Below, piece after piece: positions 26,669 to 38,657 of a stretch of DNA of 64,000 nucleotides (its first letter is position 1; every line of letters starts with the position of its first letter). The stretch spans positions 499,950 to 563,949 of the forward strand of contig NZ_LGCI01000005.1 of the NCBI RefSeq assembly GCF_001281525.1, given 5' to 3'. Origin of the DNA: Lysinibacillus macroides (lineage in GTDB: Bacteria > Bacillota > Bacilli > Bacillales_A > Planococcaceae). Under the pieces are notes generated by a model. It was not told the DNA's origin. It made no database searches and saw only the letters and a program-made list of their open reading frames with translations. The position numbers were made by a program, and so were the translations under genes.

Positions 26669-29239
26669 ATGACGATATATACGCCAATGATGCAACAGTA
26701 TCTACAGGTAAAAGAAGATTATAAAGATGCCTTTTTATTTTTTAGATTAGGCGACTTTTATGAAATGTTTTTTGAGGATGCCATTCATGCCTCGCAAATT
26801 TTAGAGATTACATTAACAAGCCGAGATGCAGGCGCGAAAGAGCGCATTCCTATGTGTGGCGTGCCGCATCATTCGGCTAAAAACTATATTGAAACACTTG
26901 TGCAAAAGGGCTATAAAGTGGCGATCTGTGAGCAAACAGAGGACCCGAAACAAGCAAAAGGGGTGGTCAAGCGTGAAGTTGTTCAGCTGATTACACCAGG
27001 AACCATTATGGAAGGCAAGGCGCTTGAAGGGAAATCTAATCATTTTATTGGAGCAGCCGAGCAACTGGATGATCAGACATTTGGCTATGCTTATTTGGAT
27101 TTATCAACAGGTGAAGCAGTGGCTTCTTCGATTAAAGGCGATGGCAAGGCGCTGTTAATGCAAATGCAGGCGTATGGTATTTGTGAGCTTATTGTTACAG
27201 AAAGTTTGCAGTTGTTATTGGCTGAGCATGCGGTGAATGTGGGAATTGTTCTTTCTATTGAAGAAGATGAAATGACATTGGAGCAAGCGATAAGCTATTT
27301 AGAGGCTGTACCACAAGCATTACAAATTCCATGTCTTCGATTGCTCGCGTATATCGATAAAACACAGATGCGTTCCTTATCACATATTCAGGCATTCACA
27401 TTTCATGAAATCAAAAATTATTTACACATTGATTCCAGCTCCAAACGCAATTTAGAGCTCATTCAATCCATTCGCGGTGGGGATCAAAAGGGAACACTAT
27501 TATGGCTACTGGATGATACGGTGACAGCAATGGGAGGACGTAAATTAAAGCAATGGCTACATCAGCCGCTTGCTACACGTTCAGCTATCGAAATGAGACT
27601 AGCCATTGTGACAGATTTATTGGAGGAATATTTCGTTAGAACAGAGCTACAGGCCTCTTTAAAACAAGTATATGATTTAGAGCGTTTAGCTGGTCGTGTG
27701 GCTTTTGGCAATGTAGGTGGGCGTGATTTAGCACAGCTACGCGACTCATTACGACAGGTGCCGATGATTCAGCAGCAGCTACTGGACGCTGATAAGGACA
27801 CACTTCAACGATTAGGCACAGCACTAGATAGTTGTGCAGATGTTGAGGCATTCTTAGCACGGGCCATTACAGATAATCCACCCATTACCATTAAAGAGGG
27901 AGATGTGATTCGTGATGGCTATAATGAGCGCTTAGACGAGCTGCGTTATGCTGCTCGCAATGGCAAGGATTGGATTGCCCAGCTTGAGCAGGAGGAGCGT
28001 GCAAAAACAGGCATTAAAAATTTAAAAATTGGCTATAACCGTATTTTTGGTTATTACATTGAAATTACAAAATCCAATATTCATTTGGCTGATTTAACAC
28101 GTTATGAGCGTAAGCAAACATTGGCAAATGCTGAGCGTTATATTACGCAGGAATTAAAAGAAAAGGAAGCATTAATTTTAAATGCAGAGGAAGAAAGTCT
28201 AACATTAGAATATAACCTATTTGTAGAAATTCGTGATACATTAAAGGCATTTATTCCACGTGTACAAGCGCTAGCAGCAAGTATTAGTGAATTAGATGTA
28301 TTACTAAGCTTTGCAAGTGTTTCGGAAAAATATCGTTTTACAAAGCCCGAATTTCACGAGGGACGTACTCTTGAAATTATAGAGGGGCGGCACCCTGTAG
28401 TGGAAAAAATGTTAAATAAACAAATGTATGTGCCAAACGATTGTGTTCTCGAAGAAGCCCATAATATGATGCTTATTACAGGGCCCAATATGTCTGGTAA
28501 AAGTACTTATATGCGTCAGGTAGCCTTAATTGTTGTGATGGCACAGATGGGCTGTTATGTGCCTGCTGAAAGGGCGAAGCTGCCGATTACCGATCAAATT
28601 TTTACACGTATTGGCGCAGCGGACGATTTAGCAGCAGGACAATCAACCTTTATGGTGGAGATGCTTGAATCCCAGCATGCTATTACCCATGCTACGAAAA
28701 ACAGTCTGCTGCTATTTGATGAAATAGGGCGTGGTACTTCCACTTATGATGGGATGAGTCTTGCACAGGCTATGATGGAATATATTCATCATAATATCGG
28801 CGCAAATACTTTATTTTCCACGCATTATCATGAATTAACAGCACTTGAAAAGGATTTGCCACGTCTGCAAAATGTGCATGTTTCTGCTACTGAAAAAAAT
28901 GGGATGGTTGTCTTCCTGCATAAGGTGAAGAAGGGTGCGGCTGATAAATCCTATGGTATTCATGTAGCACAGCTTGCTCAATTGCCAGAGGAGATTTTAG
29001 CAAGGGCGCGTGTTTTACTGGAAAACTTTGAAGCAGGTAAAGAGGTAGTGGCTGAAGTGCAACAAGTAACGGAGCAGCCTGTACAGATGTCATTATTTGC
29101 AGAGGAGGAGCCTCTTTCACCAGCTGAGGCAGAGGTGCTAAAAAAATTAGAAAAGATCAATATTTTAGGCACTTCACCCATGCAGGCGATGAATATTTTA
29201 TATGAGCTACAGCAGGAATTAGTCAACGCTAAAAAATAA
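26669..29239 (+). CDS. mutS: DNA mismatch repair protein MutS
   Basis: Mismatch-recognition ATPase, 856 residues. The N-terminal mismatch-binding domain holds FFRLGDFYEMFF with the F-x-E motif that stacks on the mispaired base. The connector, lever and clamp domains follow. The C-terminal ABC ATPase has Walker A GPNMSGKST (about 603-611), Walker B LLLFDEIGRGTSTYDG and STHYHEL. The tail carries a beta-clamp-like QMSLF. ATG 26669 is chosen, with GAGGGA 8 bases upstream; the in-frame TTG at 26663 is too near. It forms an operon with mutL 15 bp downstream. Confidence 0.97.
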   Translation: MTIYTPMMQQYLQVKEDYKDAFLFFRLGDFYEMFFEDAIHASQILEITLTSRDAGAKERIPMCGVPHHSAKNYIETLVQKGYKVAICEQTEDPKQAKGVVKREVVQLITPGTIMEGKALEGKSNHFIGAAEQLDDQTFGYAYLDLSTGEAVASSIKGDGKALLMQMQAYGICELIVTESLQLLLAEHAVNVGIVLSIEEDEMTLEQAISYLEAVPQALQIPCLRLLAYIDKTQMRSLSHIQAFTFHEIKNYLHIDSSSKRNLELIQSIRGGDQKGTLLWLLDDTVTAMGGRKLKQWLHQPLATRSAIEMRLAIVTDLLEEYFVRTELQASLKQVYDLERLAGRVAFGNVGGRDLAQLRDSLRQVPMIQQQLLDADKDTLQRLGTALDSCADVEAFLARAITDNPPITIKEGDVIRDGYNERLDELRYAARNGKDWIAQLEQEERAKTGIKNLKIGYNRIFGYYIEITKSNIHLADLTRYERKQTLANAERYITQELKEKEALILNAEEESLTLEYNLFVEIRDTLKAFIPRVQALAASISELDVLLSFASVSEKYRFTKPEFHEGRTLEIIEGRHPVVEKMLNKQMYVPNDCVLEEAHNMMLITGPNMSGKSTYMRQVALIVVMAQMGCYVPAERAKLPITDQIFTRIGAADDLAAGQSTFMVEMLESQHAITHATKNSLLLFDEIGRGTSTYDGMSLAQAMMEYIHHNIGANTLFSTHYHELTALEKDLPRLQNVHVSATEKNGMVVFLHKVKKGAADKSYGIHVAQLAQLPEEILARARVLLENFEAGKEVVAEVQQVTEQPVQMSLFAEEEPLSPAEAEVLKKLEKINILGTSPMQAMNILYELQQELVNAKK

Positions 29240-29254
29240 AGGAGTGATACGAGC

Positions 29255-31099
29255 GTGGGAAACATACAAATTATGGACGAGTGGCTCTCCAATAAAATTG
29301 CAGCAGGGGAAGTGGTAGAACGACCAGCTTCTGTTGTCAAAGAGCTTGTTGAAAATGCGATTGATGCTGGTAGTACGTCCATTGATGTTTTTTTACTAGA
29401 AGCGGGGCTTACTTCTATTCAAGTGATTGATAATGGTAGTGGGATGGATGAGGAGGATGCTTTAAAATCATTTTCTCGCCATGCTACAAGTAAAATTTAT
29501 CAGGAGCATGATTTATTTCGCATTCGTACACTCGGCTTTCGTGGAGAGGCACTAGCCTCCATTGCCTCCGTTTCTAAAATGACGGTGATTACATCTGATG
29601 GTGAATCGGGTACATATGTAGAGCTTGAGGGTGGACATATGATGACACATAAGCCTGGCCCTTTACGCAAGGGAACAGATATTACCGTCTCACAGTTATT
29701 TTTTAACACACCTGCTCGCCTAAAATATATGAAAACGATTCAAACCGAGCTTGGACATACCATTGACCTGATAAACCGTCTGGCCCTTGGCAATCCACAA
29801 ATTGCGTTTCGGCTATTGCATAACGGTCAGCAATTGCTGCAAACAAATGGACGGGGCGATGTGCAGCAAGTGCTTGCTGCGATTTATGGTGTACACAATG
29901 CCAAGAAAATGGTGTCCTTCCAGGGCGAGTCACATGATTATAAAGTTTCTGGCTTTTTGTCGTTACCAGAGATAACACGCGCTTCGAAAAATTATATGAC
30001 CATTTTTGTCAATGGCCGTTGGGTGAAGCATTATTTAGTGCAAAAAACCATTGTGGATTCCTACCATACGTATTTACCCATTGAGCGCTTTCCAATTGTT
30101 GTTCTTTATATAGAGGGCGATCCCTATTTAACAGATGTGAACGTCCATCCTGCTAAACACCAAATCCGTTTAAGTAAGGAGCCGGAGCTTTTAACATTAA
30201 TTGGGGAAACAATAAGAGGGGCAATCCGTTCAGTGATGCGTGTACCACAAATGGAGAAAAAAGAAAAGGTTGTAAAGCCTGCCACTGAGCAATTAAATAT
30301 ATGGAAGCCAGCACCTAAAATGGATGTTGACAAAATGAATGTCATTGTAGAAAAGTTATACGATGTACAAGCTGTCAAGGAATCCGCACTTGATAATAGT
30401 ATAGAGCCAGCGCCTATTGCTACGGTGATGGAGGATAGCTGGCAGCCAATGCTACAGCAGGAGACGGCAGCAGTTGAAGAAGTGCTAGATGTAGAACAAC
30501 CAACCACGAAAGAACCTTTTCCAGAGCTTGAGGTTGTGGGGCAAATTCATGGCACCTATATTGTTGCACAAATGGAGGACGGGTTTTATCTCATAGATCA
30601 ACATGCTGCACAGGAGCGCATTAAATACGAATTTTTCCGTGAAAAGGTTGGTCAAGTGAATCCGCATGAACGTCAGGCATTATTGCTGCCACTTACATTC
30701 CACTATGCAGCTGATGAAGCCCTTATTTTACGAGAAAATAAGCATGAATTGGAGGCTGTAGGGGTGTTTTTAGAGGAATTTGGACAGTCCTCCTTTGTGG
30801 TACGTGAGCATCCAAGCTGGTTTCCTACAGGCGAGGAGCAAGAAATTATTGAGGATTTAATTGAACAAGTGCTTACAACGAAAAAGACAGATGTTAAAAA
30901 GCTACGTGAGGATGCAGCCATCATGATGAGCTGTAAAAAATCGATTAAAGCGAATCATTATTTAACAAAGGAGCAAATGGAGGCATTGCTGCGAGATTTA
31001 CGCAGGGCAGCGAATCCATTTACATGCCCACATGGCCGTCCAGTGCTGATTCATTTTACAACCTATGAAGTAGAAAAAATGTTCAAACGAGTGATGTAG
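29255..31099 (+). CDS. mutL: DNA mismatch repair endonuclease MutL
   Basis: GHKL ATPase and latent nicking endonuclease that couples mismatch recognition to strand removal. 614 residues. The N-terminal part has IAAGEVVERPASVVKELVENA, DNGSGM and the TLGFRGEALASI loop. A variable linker (about 330-420) joins the C-terminal endonuclease domain with the metal motif DQHAAQERIKYE (about 447-458), ACK-like SCKKSIKAN and the zinc motif TCPHGRP. The start is GTG, preceded by AAAGGAG. Presence of DQHAAQE places it with the methyl-independent type of Gram-positives. Confidence 0.97.
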   Translation: MGNIQIMDEWLSNKIAAGEVVERPASVVKELVENAIDAGSTSIDVFLLEAGLTSIQVIDNGSGMDEEDALKSFSRHATSKIYQEHDLFRIRTLGFRGEALASIASVSKMTVITSDGESGTYVELEGGHMMTHKPGPLRKGTDITVSQLFFNTPARLKYMKTIQTELGHTIDLINRLALGNPQIAFRLLHNGQQLLQTNGRGDVQQVLAAIYGVHNAKKMVSFQGESHDYKVSGFLSLPEITRASKNYMTIFVNGRWVKHYLVQKTIVDSYHTYLPIERFPIVVLYIEGDPYLTDVNVHPAKHQIRLSKEPELLTLIGETIRGAIRSVMRVPQMEKKEKVVKPATEQLNIWKPAPKMDVDKMNVIVEKLYDVQAVKESALDNSIEPAPIATVMEDSWQPMLQQETAAVEEVLDVEQPTTKEPFPELEVVGQIHGTYIVAQMEDGFYLIDQHAAQERIKYEFFREKVGQVNPHERQALLLPLTFHYAADEALILRENKHELEAVGVFLEEFGQSSFVVREHPSWFPTGEEQEIIEDLIEQVLTTKKTDVKKLREDAAIMMSCKKSIKANHYLTKEQMEALLRDLRRAANPFTCPHGRPVLIHFTTYEVEKMFKRVM

Positions 31100-32611
<1,512 letters not shown>

Positions 32612-32629
32612 TTACTGGGGGAGAAAAGT

Positions 32630-34276
32630 ATGTTTTCATTTGAGCAGCGTCCTAAAATTTTACACTATTTAGAGCACTATAGTTTTGATGTACTCGTTAT
32701 AGGTGGAGGCATAACAGGAGCAGGAATTGCACTGGATGCTGCATCGAGAGGTCTATCTGTGGCATTAATGGAGATGCAAGATTTTTCAGCTGGTACATCA
32801 AGTCGTTCAACAAAGCTTATTCATGGAGGGTTACGCTATTTAAAGCAATTCGATGTGAGCGTAGTGGCAGAAGTAGGACGCGAGCGTGAGATTGTATATG
32901 ATAATGCTGTTCATGTTACAACACCTGAAAAAATGCTCTTACCCTTATATAAAAAGGGCTCACTTGGCCCACTTACTACATCTTTGGCATTAAAGGTTTA
33001 TGACCGTTTAGCTGGTGTTAAAAAGGATGAACGCAGAACAATGCTAGATGCTCAGGAAACGCTGGCATTAGAGCCCTTACTAAATCCAGAGGGACTAATT
33101 GGTGGCGGCTATTATGTAGAATACCGTACAGATGATGCACGACTTACCATTGAAGTATTGAAAAAAGCCGTAGAGTATGGGGCTCTGTGTGTCAATTATG
33201 CTGAGATGACAGCGTTTATTTATGATAAGAAAAAACTTGTTGGGGTTAAGGTAAAGGATCATATAACAGGCAGAATTCTTGATGTACATGCCGCACAAAT
33301 TGTAAATGCAACAGGACCTTGGGTAGATCAAGTACGACAAAAGGATAAAGTGACAGATAACAAGCAATTACGTCTAACAAAGGGCGTTCATATTGTCCTT
33401 AGTCAAAAGAATTTTCCATTAAAGCAGGCTGTTTATTTTGATATTGCTGATGGACGAATGGCTTTCGCTATTCCACGTGATGGCAAAACATATATTGGTA
33501 CAACGGATACGATTTTTGAGGGGGATCCACTTCATCCTGTTGCTACGACAAAAGACGTCGATTATTTAATAGAAGCAGCCAAAAGGGTATTTCCGATGGC
33601 TACGATTACAAAAGAAACAATTGAATCGACTTGGGCAGGTGTACGCCCACTTATCTATGAAAAAGGTAAAGACCCCTCTGAAATCTCCAGAAAAGATGAA
33701 ATTTGGACAGCCTCAAGTGGTTTAATGACCATTGCAGGTGGGAAATTAACAGGCTATCGTCAAATGGCAGAAACCATCGTGGATAAAATTGTGAAGCTTC
33801 GTCGTTATAAGCATGCAGGCCCTTGTCTAACACGTGAACTTTCACTTTCAGGTGCAAAAGGCATCAATGCTATTAATTTCCCTGACTATATTGCCTATAA
33901 AGCGCGAGAAGGTGTGCAATATGGCTTGAACTATGATGAAGCAAAGCAGCTTGTGCAAAAATATGGCACAAATGTCGATGCATTATTTGACCGTGTAAAA
34001 TATTTACATGAACATGGCAGCACAATGCCTCTAGCCTTACATGCGATGCTGCTCTATGGTATTGAAGCGGAAATGGTCTATACACCAAGTGACTTCTTTA
34101 TTCGTCGTACAGGCTTATTGTATTTTGATATTGAGGCGGTCAAACTGTATAAACAGCAGGTCGCACAGGTGATGCAGCAGCGTTTAAATTATACAGAGGC
34201 ACAAAAAAATATTTATATGGCACAACTAGATGAAGCAATTATGGATGCAATATACTTTGCGAAAGAGAGTGAGTAA
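32630..34276 (+). CDS. glpD: Aerobic glycerol-3-phosphate dehydrogenase
   Basis: FAD-dependent enzyme at the membrane surface that oxidises glycerol 3-phosphate to dihydroxyacetone phosphate and passes electrons to quinone. 548 residues. The N-terminal dinucleotide motif is VIGGGITGAGIALDAASRG, followed by the family signature SSRSTKLIHGGLRYL. AGGKLTGYRQMAE near residue 370 and the C-terminal DAO_C domain are present. It lies 18 bp after glpK with GGGGGAG before the ATG, and 3 bp before the lipase gene, so all three form one operon. Confidence 0.96.
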   Translation: MFSFEQRPKILHYLEHYSFDVLVIGGGITGAGIALDAASRGLSVALMEMQDFSAGTSSRSTKLIHGGLRYLKQFDVSVVAEVGREREIVYDNAVHVTTPEKMLLPLYKKGSLGPLTTSLALKVYDRLAGVKKDERRTMLDAQETLALEPLLNPEGLIGGGYYVEYRTDDARLTIEVLKKAVEYGALCVNYAEMTAFIYDKKKLVGVKVKDHITGRILDVHAAQIVNATGPWVDQVRQKDKVTDNKQLRLTKGVHIVLSQKNFPLKQAVYFDIADGRMAFAIPRDGKTYIGTTDTIFEGDPLHPVATTKDVDYLIEAAKRVFPMATITKETIESTWAGVRPLIYEKGKDPSEISRKDEIWTASSGLMTIAGGKLTGYRQMAETIVDKIVKLRRYKHAGPCLTRELSLSGAKGINAINFPDYIAYKAREGVQYGLNYDEAKQLVQKYGTNVDALFDRVKYLHEHGSTMPLALHAMLLYGIEAEMVYTPSDFFIRRTGLLYFDIEAVKLYKQQVAQVMQQRLNYTEAQKNIYMAQLDEAIMDAIYFAKESE

Positions 34277-34279
34277 GGG

Positions 34280-35197
34280 ATGACACGTTATATTCAAATG
34301 TCAGATAAACATTTTATTTTTACTCGCACATTACAGCCTACAGCGCCCTGCATTGGTCATATTCATATTTTACATGGCATGGCAGAGCATAGTGGACGCT
34401 ATCTTAAATTTGCACAAACACTTACTGCAGCAGGCTATGCTGTGACGATGCATGATCATCGTGGGCATGGAGAAACTGCTGCCTATAATGGCACTTTAGG
34501 CTTTTTTGGTGAACACAATGGTTTTGAGCGCGTTGTAAAAGATGTACATGAAATTATTACGTTGTTACACAAGCAATTTGCTGATGTCCCATTAATACTT
34601 TTTGGCCATAGTATGGGATCATTTATTACAAGACGCTATATTCAACTATATGGCGATGAAGCGGATAGAGTGATTTTATGCGGAACAGGTAATGTGACAG
34701 CATTTCATGCGGTGGGGAATCTTCTTGCTAGGGCATTAGCAAAAGGGCTTGGCAAAGAAACAGAGAGTCAGCTATTAAATCAGCTTAGCTTTGGTAGTTT
34801 TAATAGGCAATTCCCAAATCCAAAAACGGCTTACGACTGGCTAACTTCTGTCCAGCAAGAGGTTCAAAAATATATTGACGATCCGTATTGTGGCTTTATT
34901 CCCACTAATCAATTTTTCGTTGATTTAACAACAGGCTTTACAACATTGAATCGTAAAAAAGAAATTGCTAAAGCAAGAAAGGATTTGCCGATTCTTTTGA
35001 TAAGCGGTAGCAAGGACCCTGTTGGTGAACAAGGCTTAGGTGTTTATACAGTTGCTGAGCAATTCGCAGCAGCAGGGATACAGGACGTAACGGTTTATTT
35101 ATTTGAGAATAAACGCCATGAAATTTTAAATGAAGATAATCAACAAGCAGTTTTCCAAGTTTTATTACGGTGGTTAGAAAAATATGATACAAACTAA
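34280..35197 (+). CDS. Alpha/beta hydrolase, monoacylglycerol lipase / lysophospholipase type
   Basis: A 305-residue serine hydrolase of the Hydrolase_4 family. The nucleophile serine is in FGHSMGSF, the oxyanion-hole region is [20 protein letters not shown] follows, and the acid/histidine pair is near SGSKDPVG and [10 protein letters not shown]. No signal peptide, so it acts in the cytosol. Its place in the glpK-glpD operon suggests that it releases glycerol from monoacylglycerol or glycerophospholipid breakdown, whose product GlpK then uses; this is inferred from context. It overlaps the miaA start by 14 bp. Confidence 0.85.
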   Translation: MTRYIQMSDKHFIFTRTLQPTAPCIGHIHILHGMAEHSGRYLKFAQTLTAAGYAVTMHDHRGHGETAAYNGTLGFFGEHNGFERVVKDVHEIITLLHKQFADVPLILFGHSMGSFITRRYIQLYGDEADRVILCGTGNVTAFHAVGNLLARALAKGLGKETESQLLNQLSFGSFNRQFPNPKTAYDWLTSVQQEVQKYIDDPYCGFIPTNQFFVDLTTGFTTLNRKKEIAKARKDLPILLISGSKDPVGEQGLGVYTVAEQFAAAGIQDVTVYLFENKRHEILNEDNQQAVFQVLLRWLEKYDTN

Positions 35198-36086
35198 AAT
35201 ACAGCAGGCTGAAGTGGTAGCCATCGTTGGCCCCACTGCCTCTGGTAAAACAGCCTTAAGCATTGAATTAGCCAAAAAATATAATGGAGAAATTATTAAT
35301 GGTGACGCCATGCAAATTTATAAAGGGCTAGATATTGGTACAGCTAAAATTACAGAGCAGGAGATGGAGGGAATTCCCCATCATTTACTTAGCTTTTTAG
35401 AGCCAACGGAAGCTTTTTCTGTGGCAGATTATCAAAGGTTAGTACGGGACAAAATTGCAGAAATTCAAGCTAGGCAGAAGCTACCCATTATAGTTGGCGG
35501 CTCAGGCTTATATATCCAAGCTGTACTTTATGATTTCCAATTTACTGAGGAACGGGTAGATGAAGCGGCACGTAAAGCTTACTATAATGAGCTAGCAGCA
35601 CTTGGTCCAGAGGCAATGCATCATAAGCTCCAAAAGCTAGATCCAAAAACAGCAGAAACCATTCACCCTAATAATACACGCCGTGTGATTCGAGCATTGG
35701 AAATGTTAGAGTTAAGTGGTGTATCAAAGGCGGCTGAAGCGCAAAATCGTGGACAAGTTCCGCTGTATAAGCATGTTATTATTGGGTTAGGGCAAAATAT
35801 GCCACGCGAAATGCTATATGAGCGTATTAACCGTCGTGGTGATATTATGATGGAGCAGGGACTTTTAGAGGAAGTAAAAGGCTTATGGCGGCAAAATATT
35901 CGAGGTGTGCAGTCCATTCAAGCAATTGGCTACAAGGAATTATATGATTACTTAGATGGCAAATGCTCACTAGAGGATGCCATTGACAGCTTAAAACAAA
36001 ACTCGCGCCGTTATGCCAAAAGACAGCTCACCTATTTCCGCAATAAAATGGACGTATATTTTATTGCGGTGAATGAGCAATTATAA
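35184..36086 (+). CDS. miaA: tRNA dimethylallyltransferase MiaA
   Basis: Adds the dimethylallyl group to A37 of tRNAs, giving i6A37, the substrate of MiaB (23.8 kb). 300 residues. P-loop [11 protein letters not shown], then [24 protein letters not shown] and [15 protein letters not shown]; the C-terminal [13 protein letters not shown] completes the family signature. The start overlaps the upstream hydrolase gene, so translation is coupled. It is followed by the hfq gene with its own promoter, as in other Bacillales. Confidence 0.95.
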   Translation: MIQTKIQQAEVVAIVGPTASGKTALSIELAKKYNGEIINGDAMQIYKGLDIGTAKITEQEMEGIPHHLLSFLEPTEAFSVADYQRLVRDKIAEIQARQKLPIIVGGSGLYIQAVLYDFQFTEERVDEAARKAYYNELAALGPEAMHHKLQKLDPKTAETIHPNNTRRVIRALEMLELSGVSKAAEAQNRGQVPLYKHVIIGLGQNMPREMLYERINRRGDIMMEQGLLEEVKGLWRQNIRGVQSIQAIGYKELYDYLDGKCSLEDAIDSLKQNSRRYAKRQLTYFRNKMDVYFIAVNEQL

Positions 36087-36130
36087 TCTAATGTTTTTCT
36101 CTATAACGAGAAAATTCCTTAAATTACTAA

Positions 36131-36158
36131 TTGATAAGTTGGCAGAACATGCTACTAT
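36131..36158 (+). promoter_or_regulatory. Promoter for hfq
   Basis: TTGATA at 36131-36136 and TACTAT at 36153-36158 with a 16-bp spacer, about 40 bp before the hfq start. Confidence 0.5.
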
Positions 36159-36197
36159 AGGAATGAAGAGGTAGAAAGTTAGCAGGGAGGCTATTGG

Positions 36198-36428
36198 ATG
36201 AAATCAGTTAATTTGCAAGATGCGTTTTTAAATCAACTACGCAAAAACAATATTTTTGTAACTGTCTTTTTATTAAATGGATTTCAGCTAAAGGGAACGG
36301 TGAAATCCTATGACAATTTTACCGTTTTATTAATGGATGCTGAACAAAAGCAACATCTTATCTACAAGCATGCCATTTCTACATTCGTTCCAGCAAAGCA
36401 GGTAGAAGTTTTGGAGACAGAAGGATAA
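36198..36428 (+). CDS. hfq: RNA chaperone Hfq
   Basis: A 76-residue Sm-like protein that forms hexameric rings and binds small RNAs and A-rich mRNA tracts. The Sm1 core reads [21 protein letters not shown] and the Sm2 motif is YKHAIST. The family's YKHA is intact and the C-terminus is short, as usual in Gram-positive Hfq. GGGAGG precedes the ATG. The miaA-hfq order is widely conserved. Confidence 0.96.
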   Translation: MKSVNLQDAFLNQLRKNNIFVTVFLLNGFQLKGTVKSYDNFTVLLMDAEQKQHLIYKHAISTFVPAKQVEVLETEG

Positions 36429-36436
36429 AAGATTAT

Positions 36437-36472
36437 GAAACAGCTAGTGGGTTCTTCGCACTAGCTGTTTTT
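36437..36472 (+). terminator. Terminator after hfq
   Basis: AACAGCTAGTG pairs with CACTAGCTGTT, then T6. Confidence 0.94.
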
Positions 36473-36526
36473 TAGGCTTCAGGCTATAATAAGAGAGGAA
36501 TTTGATATTTTGGAGGATAATTAACG

Positions 36527-36829
36527 ATGAAATTAATGGAAACAACACAATTATTAGAGCTATTAGATGCAAATGAGGATCTATATATTATTGATGTGCG
36601 TGAAGACGATGAAGTAGTACATGGTATGATTCCTGGCGCACAGCATATCGCCCTTGCTACAATCCCTGAACGCCTAGAAGAATTAGATGCAACAAAGCCA
36701 TATATTATTGTTTGTAAAGCAGGAGGACGCTCTGCCAATGCCTGTGCGTATTTAGAAGCTCAAGGATTTGATGTAACAAACCTAGAAGGTGGCATGCTTG
36801 CTTATGATGGCGAGCTAGAGTTTAAATAA
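36527..36829 (+). CDS. Rhodanese-like sulfurtransferase
   Basis: A single-domain rhodanese of 100 residues in the cytosol. The persulfide-forming cysteine is C63 in the active loop CKAGGRS; YIIDVREDDEV and the GxxPGAxHI element match the fold. Single-domain rhodaneses carry sulfane sulfur for cofactor and tRNA thiolation or detoxification, but the acceptor cannot be told. TTTTGGAGG precedes the ATG. It is flanked by terminators and has a TATAAT at 36485-36490 upstream, so it is likely monocistronic. Confidence 0.92.
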   Translation: MKLMETTQLLELLDANEDLYIIDVREDDEVVHGMIPGAQHIALATIPERLEELDATKPYIIVCKAGGRSANACAYLEAQGFDVTNLEGGMLAYDGELEFK

Positions 36830-36838
36830 TATTGATTT

Positions 36839-36872
36839 TAAAGCCCTCCTGTTAGTATGCGAGGGCTTTTTG
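36839..36872 (+). terminator. Terminator after rhodanese gene
   Basis: AAAGCCCTC pairs with GAGGGCTTT across a 12-base loop, followed by T. Confidence 0.92.
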
Positions 36873-37088
36873 TTTTGTAAAATATGTGCAGGATTGAATA
36901 ATATTTACTACTAGATAGAAGGCGACTTATGCTTGATAGGAAGAGAAAAATACACGATTGCACAACTGATATGATAGATACAAGAAGGGGAATGACAAAT
37001 TGTAAACAATCCAGCGAAAAAAGCTCCATTAATTGTTAAAGCTTGAAACGATATTACGCAGACTTCCAAAAATATCCGCAAATTATCT

Positions 37089-37097
37089 GTTTAAAAT
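37089..37097. repeat. 9-bp target-site duplication, left copy
   Basis: GTTTAAAAT directly before the left inverted repeat. The same 9 bases lie directly after the right end at 38501-38509. Confidence 0.9.
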
Positions 37098-38500
37098 CAC
37101 TAGCGTCGCATAAACAAAGTCTGAATTTTCAGTTTTGGTTTTTCCCGATTTTAATGAAAAATCGAAAACACTAAAACCGAGGTAGTAAACATCCATTTTT
37201 TTACTATAACCTTTGACGAGTGCAACAGAGACTAGAAAGCTTTATGGGACGCTATTTTCTTGGATTTTGCGTAACCAAATGTGTGCGGATTTCCATAAAG
37301 CAGCTTTTAAATACCGACTAATTTGTAAGTAGGTTCGCTTACTTTTCGTGTTCAACTGGGCCAGTACATTCAAACAGTATACAATCATCGCGATGTAAAC
37401 TTGGTTATGCACAGCTTGCTCGCTCTGCCCGTAAAACTTTTTGATATTCAAATGTTGTTTCATCCATTTGAAAAACAATTCGATTGCCCAGCGTGATTTG
37501 TATAGTTCAGCGATTTCATCTGCACTTAAATCAAATCGATTCGTGAGTAATTGTAACTCGTTTCCTTTTGTATCCAGTACTTTTATCAAACGAAACACAT
37601 TCTCAGGTCGATTTTGCGTCGTTCCGATGACGACCATTTCATCGGATAAAACCGGTGAATTTTCCGCTAACTCAAATGGTTCAATCAGGCGTATAACCGC
37701 ATTTTTTCTCAAACGAGAGACGAAGAAGTAGCCTTCATCTGTCATGCGATCGAACCGTTCATAATCCAAATAGCCACGGTCAAACACATACATGCATTCT
37801 TTGTCATCAACGAGTACTTCAAGCTGACCGCGATCATGTTCAACCGCGTTTGTAAGCACCGCTTTGTCTGGATAGGAACAACCTTTTTCCATAAAGACAA
37901 GGCGCAAATGAAGTTTGATTCCAGATTTGGTTTTACGAAATTTTGCCCATCTATGATTATTCAGGTTCAATGGTAAAGTGCTTGAATCAATGATTTTCGG
38001 TGGAGTCGTCATTTTTCGTCTATTTTGAAAATCTGTCTTTTCATGAATTTGTGCAACTAAGTCTAGAAAAATCGTTTGAAAAAACTCAGTCGGAATTTGA
38101 TTCAGTCGTCTACCTAATTGAGAGAAACTGATCGAATTGAGGTTCGTTGCGTTCTGCAATTCTTCCGAAAAGACACAATCACTTAATGCCCGCAAACTCT
38201 CCGTTTCGTGGAGTTGTGCAAATAGTAATAATCTCATAAATGAAGCCATATGAAGCTTCTTTGTATAGTAATTTAATCGGGAGGCTTTCACCAGTTCTTC
38301 AACTAAGTCAGTCGAAATAGGTGAAAACCATTGTTCAAATGATGTTTTTCGTGTAAACTTATCCATGCGATGTCCTTTATTTTGGATTTGGATAGGTACC
38401 TACCACCAAACCATTATAAAGGCTTTTTTTATGCGATTGATAAGTTACAGAAAATTCTAATTATAATAGTAGGCTTAATTATTTTAATGCGACGCTAGTG
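37098..38500 (-). mobile_element. IS4-family insertion sequence
   Basis: A 1,403-bp element. The terminal inverted repeats are CACTAGCGTCGCA at 37098-37110 and its complement TGCGACGCTAGTG at 38488-38500. A 9-bp direct repeat (GTTTAAAAT) on both sides proves a simple transposition event. It carries one transposase gene on the minus strand and interrupts an intergenic region between the rhodanese gene and comP. Confidence 0.95.
37242..38366 (-). CDS. IS4-family transposase
   Basis: A 374-residue DDE transposase with an N-terminal DUF4372-type domain (KLHMASFMRLLLFAQL). The catalytic region has the first Asp in IIDSSTLPL, the second in YVFDRGYLDYERF, and the Glu in the YREK signature YKSRWAIELFFKWMKQ. 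The length is full and no frameshift is seen, so the element is probably active. It is encoded on the minus strand inside perfect inverted repeats. Confidence 0.93.
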   Translation of the reverse strand: MDKFTRKTSFEQWFSPISTDLVEELVKASRLNYYTKKLHMASFMRLLLFAQLHETESLRALSDCVFSEELQNATNLNSISFSQLGRRLNQIPTEFFQTIFLDLVAQIHEKTDFQNRRKMTTPPKIIDSSTLPLNLNNHRWAKFRKTKSGIKLHLRLVFMEKGCSYPDKAVLTNAVEHDRGQLEVLVDDKECMYVFDRGYLDYERFDRMTDEGYFFVSRLRKNAVIRLIEPFELAENSPVLSDEMVVIGTTQNRPENVFRLIKVLDTKGNELQLLTNRFDLSADEIAELYKSRWAIELFFKWMKQHLNIKKFYGQSEQAVHNQVYIAMIVYCLNVLAQLNTKSKRTYLQISRYLKAALWKSAHIWLRKIQENSVP

Positions 38501-38509
38501 GTTTAAAAT
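38501..38509. repeat. 9-bp target-site duplication, right copy
   Basis: GTTTAAAAT directly after the right inverted repeat, matching 37089-37097. Confidence 0.9.
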
Positions 38510-38657
38510 ATATAAAAATTACTAATGTGATTAGTGATAATAAAGTCGTTTAAAAACGCATCATGAACCTCTTGTTTTTACACTGTTTTTCTGTAACTTT
38601 CTAAAATAAAGATGTTTAAAATGAGGGAGAATATTAATTACAAAAGAAAAATATTGA

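Noticed and set aside
36992..37046. Short peptides after AAGAAGGGG, such as a frame reading VNNPAKKAPLIVKA
   Set aside because: The binding site is too close to the ATG frame, and the protein-like frame has no accepted start codon. It could be a pheromone-like peptide but nothing supports it.
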